Both the position numbers and the translations under genes were made by a program. The notes under the pieces are model-generated. The model was not told where the DNA came from, searched no databases, and worked only from the letters and a program-made list of their open reading frames with translations. This document shows, in pieces, positions 58,020-64,000 of a stretch of DNA of 64,000 nt (positions are counted from its first letter, which is position 1; every line of letters starts with the position of its first letter). Source of the DNA: JAHJDR01 sp964609965 (lineage in GTDB: Bacteria > UBA10199 > JADGCS01). The stretch is taken from the NCBI GenBank assembly GCA_964609965.1, contig CAZSTS010000004.1, positions 62,001 through 126,000 on the forward strand, written 5' to 3'.

Positions 58020-58487
58020 CTAAATGATTTTGTCTAATATATCAAGCACATACCCATAAATCTCAGGTTCTTTTGAGGTACGTGGTCCTGCCACATTGAG
58101 TGTTTTGATTTTGTATTCCTCAATAAATTGAATCAGTTTTTGTTCAGGATTCGAATCGATATCTTTGATGAGAACGAGAAATGGTCTTCCCATCTTTTCC
58201 GCGATTTGTTTTGTGTGAAGCGTTCCACCTGTCAATTCAGTTTCGCACGCAAAGATCACGGTGCCATCAGAGTCACGGATATTCCATTCTGTACGCTCTT
58301 CATATTCCTCACTGGGTGTTTCTTTGAGTTGATACTTCTTATCGAGTACACCATCTTCCGCAACCCTGCCTTTCGGACACCAACCGCCATGTGAAATATC
58401 ATTCTCAATCGCAAAATCTAGTGCAGCGCGATCAGCTCCTGTTTGGCCACCAGAGATGAGGGTGAGATTGTTAGGGTTCTTATTCAT
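58020..58487 (-). CDS. Putative molybdenum-carrier / SLOG-fold protein
   Basis: A 155-residue Rossmann-like protein of the putative molybdenum carrier (YpsA-related SLOG) family: LTLISGGQTGADRAALDFAI, WCPKGRVAEDGVLDKKY and DGTVIFACETELTGGT. Such proteins bind nucleotides or similar ligands; the function is not established. ATG 58487 lies two bases after the transporter stop, so the genes are cotranscribed. Longer in-frame starts up to 58610 fall inside the transporter gene and are rejected. Confidence 0.85.
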   Translation of the reverse strand: MNKNPNNLTLISGGQTGADRAALDFAIENDISHGGWCPKGRVAEDGVLDKKYQLKETPSEEYEERTEWNIRDSDGTVIFACETELTGGTLHTKQIAEKMGRPFLVLIKDIDSNPEQKLIQFIEEYKIKTLNVAGPRTSKEPEIYGYVLDILDKII

Positions 58488-58489
58488 GT

Positions 58490-59875
58490 TCAAAACCCTA
58501 TGACCACAGCCAAAGAAAGCAAGGAGCAGCCAACAATAACCAGAATAATTTGCAAAGGCAGCATCCATCTCGCCCAAGCACCCCAGCCCATTTTTGCCAT
58601 GAAAAGACAACCTAAGAGAACAGGGCTTGTGGGATTAATCATATTCGTAAAGCCATCTCCAAACTGGTATGCCAATATTGTCACTTGTCTTGCCAGGCCA
58701 ATAAGGTCTCCCAAAGGAGCCATGATCGGAATTGTGAGCGCTGCCTGACCAGAACCTGATGGCATGAAAAAGTTAATGAGTGACTGGACCAAAAACATAA
58801 TCCAGGAGGATATAAAGGCGGGCACTCCTGAGGCAAGGTTTGAAAGATAAAACAAAATAGAATCAATAATATGACCATCATTGGCAATTACCAAAATACC
58901 TCTGGCAAGCCCAACAACAAGGGCGGCGCCGCAAAGATCTTTAGCTCCGTTTATGAAAGCTATGGCAATATTATTGGCACCGATTCGGCTGATTAATCCA
59001 CAAGCGATTCCCACGCCAATAAATAGGGCGCAAATTTCTTCGATATACCAACCCCATTTCATAACGCCCACAACAAGCAAAACCATGCCAGCAGCAAATG
59101 TGAACATAACCAGCTTGTGAGAAAATGTTAGGTTATGGTCATCGAATGAAGTGTCTTTAATTTCTTTTTTTCTTTTTGCATCAAGGGCATAGACAGGAGA
59201 TTTTTCGGGAGCTTTTTTTATTTTGCGTGCGTAAATCATGACAAAAGCAATTCCTGTAAATGTGATCACTACCCAACAAAAGGTTCGAAAAGCCCAGCCA
59301 GAAAACGGAGGGACCTCTGCGATTCCTTGGGCAACACCTACGGTAAAAGGATTAAACATGGCTCCAGCAAATCCTAGGTGCGCACCCACATACGGGATGG
59401 CCATGCCCACAACCGAGTCATAGCCAAGGGCCATGGCAAAGGGGATAAAAACCATGACAAAGGGAATCGTTTCCTCGCTCATACCAAACACAGCGCCGCC
59501 TGCAGAAAATAAAAGCATGATAACAGGGATTGTAATGAACTCCCTTCCTTTTAGGCTTTTTGCCGTTCTTGAAATGAGCGCATTGATGGCCCCGGTTTTT
59601 TGTATGATACCAAAAACACCACCAACGATCAGAATAAATGCGATGATTTCTGCTGCACTGATCATGCCTTTGATTGGAGACAAAAGAATAGCCGAGAAGC
59701 TTTGCGGGTTTCCTTCTACAGGGTGGTAAGATTCTGCTACGACAATGGTTTTTCCTTTGTCGTTCTTAACTCGATCAAATTCACCAGCCGGAACAATCCA
59801 GGTAAGGATGGCTGTGAGGATAACGATACTAAATATAATAACAAAAGTATGGGGTACTTTGGTTTGTGTGGTCAT
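58490..59875 (-). CDS. YfcC/DcuC-family membrane transporter
   Basis: A 461-residue inner-membrane protein with about twelve hydrophobic helices. Family features are TWIVPAGEFDR at the N-terminus, the conserved GGVFGIIQKTGAINALI, GMSEETIPFVMVFIP and the final third FFMPSGSGQAALTIPIMAPL and INPTSPVLLG. The family includes C4-dicarboxylate and basic amino acid or peptide carriers; the substrate is not clear here. It is the first gene of a two-gene unit with the SLOG protein. Confidence 0.88.
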   Translation of the reverse strand: MTTQTKVPHTFVIIFSIVILTAILTWIVPAGEFDRVKNDKGKTIVVAESYHPVEGNPQSFSAILLSPIKGMISAAEIIAFILIVGGVFGIIQKTGAINALISRTAKSLKGREFITIPVIMLLFSAGGAVFGMSEETIPFVMVFIPFAMALGYDSVVGMAIPYVGAHLGFAGAMFNPFTVGVAQGIAEVPPFSGWAFRTFCWVVITFTGIAFVMIYARKIKKAPEKSPVYALDAKRKKEIKDTSFDDHNLTFSHKLVMFTFAAGMVLLVVGVMKWGWYIEEICALFIGVGIACGLISRIGANNIAIAFINGAKDLCGAALVVGLARGILVIANDGHIIDSILFYLSNLASGVPAFISSWIMFLVQSLINFFMPSGSGQAALTIPIMAPLGDLIGLARQVTILAYQFGDGFTNMINPTSPVLLGCLFMAKMGWGAWARWMLPLQIILVIVGCSLLSLAVVIGF

Positions 59876-60024
59876 GAATGAGGGTTCCTTTCTGGTGGTG
59901 GGTAAGTTAAAGCAAATAATCTCTCATCGAATAGGGATCAAGGCATAATAAGGGCACCGAGTTGACTGGTTAGGGGTGAGGGGTGTTAGCATGGGTAAAT
60001 CGCATTCGAGAATGGATGTTTATG

Positions 60025-60109
60025 CGGAGAGAGAGGGATTCGAACCCTCGGTACGTTGCCGCACACACGCTTTCCAAGCGTGCTCCTTAAGCCACTCGGA
60101 CATCTCTCC
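60025..60109 (-). tRNA. tRNA-Ser (anticodon GGA)
   Basis: An 85-base class II tRNA on the minus strand. The acceptor stem is GGAGAGA/TCTCTCC, the anticodon arm CACGCTTGGAAAGCGTG contains GGA, a long variable arm (TGTGCGGCAACGTACC) is present and the T arm GAGGGTTCGAATCCCTC pairs fully. CCA is not encoded. Confidence 0.96.
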
Positions 60110-60192
60110 AAAAATTTATCCTCCATTTTCGATCAACCATTTTCTCATGCGAGAAATTTCGAAAATCGCATTCGAAAATAGAGGGAGCTCAC

Positions 60193-60600
60193 TTATGTGA
60201 GTTCAAACAAATCCAACATCTTTTGCGTATTGTTCTCATCTGCAAAAAACACAGAAACAAAATTACCGTGAATAGCTTGCACATCACTTGCTGTTAAGTT
60301 GATGTTAGCATCAGCAATTTTATTTAAAACCTCAGAATACACACCCGTGTAATCTGTGCCGTCTGCATAAATCGCACAGCGCTCGATTGGTTTTTTCTTT
60401 AACCCTTTTAAGACCTCAATTGCTTTGTCAGTATCGTTCACACAAAGAACAGTTTCTGCTTTGCTCTTTGTTTCATAGGCCCAGCTGGACTGAACATAAA
60501 CACAGGCATCTTTTAGGGCTTTAAAGACATGATTAAGAGATCCTGGGTTTGCGTCTAATTCAACTGATAACGTTGTTATTTTTTTTATATTTGTTGTCAT
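60193..60600 (-). CDS. Tandem ACT-domain protein
   Basis: A 135-residue protein made of two ACT domains (residues about 8-68: LSVELDANPGSLNHVFKALK; and about 75-132: YTGVYSEVLNKIADANINLT), the type of small amino-acid sensor often encoded by biosynthetic genes. It lies 41 bases after lysA on the same strand, which suggests sensing of lysine or a related amino acid. ATG 60600 begins the domain; an upstream start at 60618 adds only MGVRRT. The hairpin GAACTCACATAAGTGAGCTC overlaps its stop. Confidence 0.85.
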   Translation of the reverse strand: MTTNIKKITTLSVELDANPGSLNHVFKALKDACVYVQSSWAYETKSKAETVLCVNDTDKAIEVLKGLKKKPIERCAIYADGTDYTGVYSEVLNKIADANINLTASDVQAIHGNFVSVFFADENNTQKMLDLFELT

Positions 60601-60641
60601 TGTACGCCTCACTCCCACGGTGTGGGTTTAATGCTTTGCCT

Positions 60642-61916
60642 TTATTTTTCTAAAAACTTTGGAAGAACTTCATTTCTTGTTAAATCTTCTATTGTATCCC
60701 TTTTTTTAATTACATGACATTTATCACCTTTGACAAGCACTTCAGCAGGACGTGGTCGCGAGTTATAGGCGTTGGCCATGCACATGCTATAAGCTCCAGA
60801 GCTCATGATTGAAAGATATTCACCTGGTTTTACTTGGGTTATTTGCCTGTCTTTTGCAAAGCGATCTGTTGATTCACAAATTGGTCCTTCAATATTTGTT
60901 GAAACCAAAGCACGATCCTTGTGCTTAATAACAGGGACGATGTCATGATAGGCATTATAAAGCATAGGACGCATGAGATCGTTAAACCCGGCATCAACAA
61001 TGGCGAATTCAGTGTTGTCTTCTCCTGTTTTTGTATAAGTGACTTGAGTGACAAGGGCCCCTGCATTGCCGACTATGAAACGGCCAGGCTCTGTAATAAT
61101 CTGACAACCAAGATCTTCTAGGTGTTTCATTACTGCTTTGGCGTATTCTTCTTCGCTGGGGATGTCTTCGTTCTGATAAAAAATACCAAGGCCACCACCC
61201 ACATCAATGTGTTGAAGCTCTTGTCCCAATTTTTTGAGTTCTAAAACAATGCTTCTGAGTTTTTCCATGGCATCTAAAAAAGGTTTTGCTTGAGTGATTT
61301 GAGAGCCAATATGACAAGAGATGCCCTTGATTTCTATGCAGTCTAAGTCGATGGCTTTTTTATAAAGCTCGATTGCTCGCGTGTGGCTCACACCAAACTT
61401 ATTTGTTTTAAGACCTGTTGAAATATAAGGATGTGTTTTGGCATCAACATCAGGATTAACACGAATTGAAATGGGAGCATTCTTATTAAGTCTTTTGGCA
61501 GCGGCTTGAATGGCATCAAGCTCTTGTTCGCTTTCGACGTTGAAAAGAAGGATGTCGTGATTTAGCCCGAGCTCGATTTCGTCTTTGGTTTTGCCCACAC
61601 CAGAAAAAACGATTTTTTGAGAGCCACAACCAGCATTGATGGCGCGTTGCAATTCCCCTCCACTCACCACATCGGCGCCACAGCCTATATTAAAAAGTGA
61701 TTTTAAAATAGCCGCATTGGAATTGGCTTTTACAGAATAACACACCAGGTTGTTCCAGTGACTGAAGGCCTTCGCAAAGGTCTGGTACTGCTTGGTTATG
61801 GCCTCATGACTATAAATATAGAGAGGCGTTCCTTGTTCTTTGGCTATGCTTTCTATGTCACAGTCTTCACAATAAAGACGGCTGCTTTTGTATGTAAAAT
61901 AATTAAATTGTGTCAT
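60642..61916 (-). CDS. lysA: Diaminopimelate decarboxylase
   Basis: A 424-residue PLP enzyme of the alanine-racemase-like fold that makes L-lysine from meso-diaminopimelate. It has CYSVKANSNAAIL with the PLP Lys near residue 60, SCHIGSQI, the phosphate-binding VGGGLGIFY, EPGRFIVGNAG and the C-terminal GPICESTD with the catalytic Cys. It starts three bases after argH, so the two are cotranscribed, followed by the ACT-domain gene. Confidence 0.95.
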   Translation of the reverse strand: MTQFNYFTYKSSRLYCEDCDIESIAKEQGTPLYIYSHEAITKQYQTFAKAFSHWNNLVCYSVKANSNAAILKSLFNIGCGADVVSGGELQRAINAGCGSQKIVFSGVGKTKDEIELGLNHDILLFNVESEQELDAIQAAAKRLNKNAPISIRVNPDVDAKTHPYISTGLKTNKFGVSHTRAIELYKKAIDLDCIEIKGISCHIGSQITQAKPFLDAMEKLRSIVLELKKLGQELQHIDVGGGLGIFYQNEDIPSEEEYAKAVMKHLEDLGCQIITEPGRFIVGNAGALVTQVTYTKTGEDNTEFAIVDAGFNDLMRPMLYNAYHDIVPVIKHKDRALVSTNIEGPICESTDRFAKDRQITQVKPGEYLSIMSSGAYSMCMANAYNSRPRPAEVLVKGDKCHVIKKRDTIEDLTRNEVLPKFLEK

Positions 61917-61919
61917 GGG

Positions 61920-63302
61920 TCATTTCTTTTTTAGAATTTTATTTGCACGAGAAATCTCTCGTTTTACACAGTTTGTTGCTGTGCCTCCTAAGCTTGTTCG
62001 GCTGTTGACGCTGTTTTGTATTGAAAGGGTTTTTTTTATGTCAGCAGAAAAAAGTTTGGAGTATTTTTTTAAAGTTTTGAGATCTAGGTCTTCAAGTCCA
62101 CAGTTTTTGCTGATAGCAAATTGAATGAGCTTGCCTACGACTTTGTGAGCTTGTCTGAAAGGCAGTCCTTTTTTTACAAGATAATCTGCAGCGTCTGTTG
62201 CTAACAGAAAACCTTTTGTTGTGGCTTCAAGCATTTTCTTAGGGTGAAATTTACACTTTGGTGTGAGGGCATTAAGAATTTCCAAACATTTTGTTATCGT
62301 ATCTGCTGAGTCAAAAAGAGGCTCTTTGTCTTCTTGCATGTCTTTGTTGTAAGCAAGAGGGAGTGACTTTAGTGTGCTAAAAAGTGATAGGAGGTTTCCA
62401 TAAACACGCCCTGTTTTTCCCCTGATAAGTTCTAAGGCATCGGGGTTGACTTTTTGTGGCATCATGGAGGACCCTGTACAAAACGCCGTAGGGAGCGTTA
62501 CAAAACCAAATTCTTGTGAGCTCCACAAGATAAGCTCTTCACAAAAACGAGAAAGATGCGTGGAAAGCGTTGCTGCAGCAAAAAGAAAATCGAGAACAAA
62601 ATCGCGATCAGAAACCGCATCGAGACTGTTGCGGGAAACTTCAGAAAAGCCAAGTGTTCTTGCTGTATACAGGCGATCAATTTTGATTGGTGTTCCAGCA
62701 AGTGCTCCTGCACCAAGGGGACACTCATTCAAACGAACAAGGTTGTCTTCAAGTCGTTGAAAATCTCTTCTTAACATTTCGAAATAAGCCAAGAGGTGAT
62801 GCGACAATAAAACAGGTTGAGCTCTCTGAAGATGAGTGTAGCCTGGCAAGATGGTGGTGGTATTTTTTTCTGCGAGTGAAACAAGATTCTTCTGCAATTT
62901 TTGAATTTCTTTTTGGATTTTTTTAGTTTGATCAATCGTAAAAAGACGGAGATCTAGGGCAACTTGATCGTTTCGACTACGGGCTGTGTGCAGCTTTCCA
63001 CCTAAGGGGCCAATGAGTTTGATAAGTCGGTGCTCGATGGCCATGTGAATATCTTCAAAGGAATTTGAAAACTTAAACTTACCATTATCCAGTTCTTTCT
63101 TCACCTTCTCTAGGCCTTTTGAGATTTTATTAAAGTCAGTGGCTTTGAGTATGCCTATCTTTTTTAGCATTTTGGCGTGAGCTAAAGAACCTTGAATGTC
63201 ATAGGGATAGAGTCTTTTATCAAAAGAGATTGAGGCGTTAAAGGCTTCCATAAGGGGTGATTCTTTTGAGTTAAATCGTCCGCTCCAGGCTTTTTTAGTC
63301 AT
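61920..63302 (-). CDS. argH: Argininosuccinate lyase
   Basis: A 460-residue enzyme of the fumarase/aspartase superfamily that cleaves argininosuccinate to arginine and fumarate. It has WSGRF, HTARSRNDQVALDLRL, GYTHLQRAQPV and the superfamily signature GSSMMPQKVNPDALE. ATG 63302 begins the family N-terminus MTKKAWSGRF. It is first in an argH-lysA-ACT unit. No ribosome binding site is strong. Confidence 0.95.
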   Translation of the reverse strand: MTKKAWSGRFNSKESPLMEAFNASISFDKRLYPYDIQGSLAHAKMLKKIGILKATDFNKISKGLEKVKKELDNGKFKFSNSFEDIHMAIEHRLIKLIGPLGGKLHTARSRNDQVALDLRLFTIDQTKKIQKEIQKLQKNLVSLAEKNTTTILPGYTHLQRAQPVLLSHHLLAYFEMLRRDFQRLEDNLVRLNECPLGAGALAGTPIKIDRLYTARTLGFSEVSRNSLDAVSDRDFVLDFLFAAATLSTHLSRFCEELILWSSQEFGFVTLPTAFCTGSSMMPQKVNPDALELIRGKTGRVYGNLLSLFSTLKSLPLAYNKDMQEDKEPLFDSADTITKCLEILNALTPKCKFHPKKMLEATTKGFLLATDAADYLVKKGLPFRQAHKVVGKLIQFAISKNCGLEDLDLKTLKKYSKLFSADIKKTLSIQNSVNSRTSLGGTATNCVKREISRANKILKKK

Positions 63303-63326
63303 GCGCGGCTTTATCACATGGATCAC

Positions 63327-63777
63327 CGGAAATGTCGAGAGGACAATGCTATTGGGGGGTCAGAGGCCTGGGAAATGATAAAAAAGTGTTGACCCAATGA
63401 GATCTTTTATAAGATAATAAGAAAATACATTGAATCAAATCGGGTAACCCCCGCCAGTGAGGCCTGTCCACGATTAATAAAAGCTAACAACTGAGAAAAT
63501 ATTGACAATTTAGAGAGCAAGTAATCGTGTATGTGAAAATGTCTCCTGCGAGTTCGAGGCGTAATAATCAATTAACAGAGAACATAACCCGCAATGCGGG
63601 ATAGTTAAAATCTCGGGGGCTTGCCCTCGTAAAAGAAATTTTTTTCTTTGTGAAACTCGGTTGCGAGCAGCCGAGTAATTCATTGATAAATCCAATCAGG
63701 ATTACCTATTCTAGACTGTTTTACAGGCTCGAGACAGGCCTGTTTTGCAACTAGATTTAGCATATTAGGAATAAATT
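63327..63777. other. Noncoding stretch with several hairpins
   Basis: No credible gene is seen. It contains CCCGCAATGCGGG (about 63589), a GGGGGC/GCCCTC hairpin, ACTCGG...CCGAGT (about 63655-63677), and a TTGACA at about 63503 that could start a transcript. The repeated words GACAGGCCTG and TTTTACAGGCTC lie near 63710-63750. It may be a long leader of the next gene or hold a small RNA. Confidence 0.3.
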
Positions 63778-64000
63778 ATGAGTACCACCACAACAGATGA
63801 AAAAAAAGTAGTCAAAAAAACAGCGACCACAGATAGTGCTGCTACTGGCAAAGAAGCCAAAAAAGAAAGCAAGGCAGAAGGCCAGGCAGAAAGACGTCCT
63901 CCAGCTCGGACATCAAGACGAACTGTTACGTTTAATGGTGGAAGTCGTGATCAGGGCGGCGGATCAGGCCGACGCTATGGCTCTCGTTCTGGTCGTGGTG
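63778..64000 (+). CDS. N-terminus of an unidentified basic protein (cut by window edge)
   Basis: An open frame of 74 codons runs off the window. TAGGA seven bases before ATG 63778 supports the start. The visible part is low complexity: a Lys/Thr/Ala region (MSTTTTDEKKVVKKTATTDS), then Arg/Gly-rich sequence (GGSGRRYGSRSGRG). Such tails precede Rho, RNA helicases and ribosomal or RNA-binding proteins, so the family cannot be named. Confidence 0.7.
   Translation, partial: MSTTTTDEKKVVKKTATTDSAATGKEAKKESKAEGQAERRPPARTSRRTVTFNGGSRDQGGGSGRRYGSRSGRG

Noticed and set aside
63510..63695. 61-codon minus-strand frame before the last gene
   Set aside because: It runs through hairpins, has no ribosome binding site and shows no recognisable motif.

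Overview
The window looks like a low-GC (roughly 40%) Gram-negative chromosome from the old deltaproteobacterial assemblage. A Bdellovibrionota or uncultured UBA10199-like lineage fits best. The evidence is the conserved ruvCAB and psd-pssA-leuA clusters, outer-membrane and lipoprotein genes, MopE-type Asp-rich repeats (DCDD..INPGA..CDG.DN.CDG), one MYXO-CTERM-like tail and three TIGR02147-type genes. The exact phylum is inference. A 100-base N run (53198-53297) inside a 9-bp tandem repeat shows this is a scaffolded draft assembly.

Layout. 1-1.6 kb: 3' end of gyrB, then a HEPN/MNT toxin-antitoxin pair. 2.4-5.1 kb: an iron-sulfur assembly operon (nifU, nifS, Rrf2 regulator, nfu). 5.1-7.5 kb: ruvC-ruvA-ruvB. 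7.7-10.7 kb: a DsbA-like thiol oxidoreductase, lspA, lgt and a CPBP intramembrane protease. 11-14.8 kb: an AraC-type regulator, an orphan gene, recA and a pilin-like gene. 15-22.6 kb: a 1477-residue HEAT/OmpA-like/repeat protein with a beta-rich partner, divergent from a MopE-repeat surface protein. 22.6-32 kb: an aldo/keto reductase with a fused nucleotidyltransferase/CDP-alcohol transferase, a protease-propeller-barrel protein, trxB, a DUF3187-like protein and a TPR protein. 32-41 kb: MopE lipoproteins, a TIGR02147 cassette and tRNA-Arg. 41-46 kb: a DMT transporter, psd-pssA-leuA and a radical SAM gene. 46-51 kb: two more TIGR02147-lipoprotein cassettes. 51-58.5 kb: a histidine kinase, a YD/Ca-repeat lipoprotein, rarA, a higBA-like pair, a formylglycine-enzyme-fold protein and a SLOG protein. 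58.5-64 kb: a YfcC transporter, tRNA-Ser, an ACT protein, lysA, argH and the start of an unidentified gene.

The most interesting signal is a recurring promoter-like motif, GCAACTT-N13/14-CGATAAT. It lies upstream of almost every lineage-specific gene here: the orphan proteins, the MopE proteins and the TIGR02147 cassettes. I count about twelve sites on both strands, and none in front of the housekeeping genes I checked. Its -35 half looks ECF-like and its -10 half resembles the sigma-28 GCCGATAA box. This suggests one alternative sigma factor, not encoded here, drives a surface/accessory regulon. Two TIGR02147 cassettes, and an empty promoter after them, also carry an 18-bp palindrome, TGGACACAAWWGTGTCCA.

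Other control circuits can be read directly. GAAC-N4-GTTC (LexA-type) boxes sit inside the -35/-10 spacers of recA and rarA. Perfect sigma-70 promoters end at the ATG of the MNT antitoxin and of rarA, which predicts leaderless mRNAs. A palindrome overlaps the higBA -10. Intergenic DNA is rich in small palindromes and degenerate short-period repeats.
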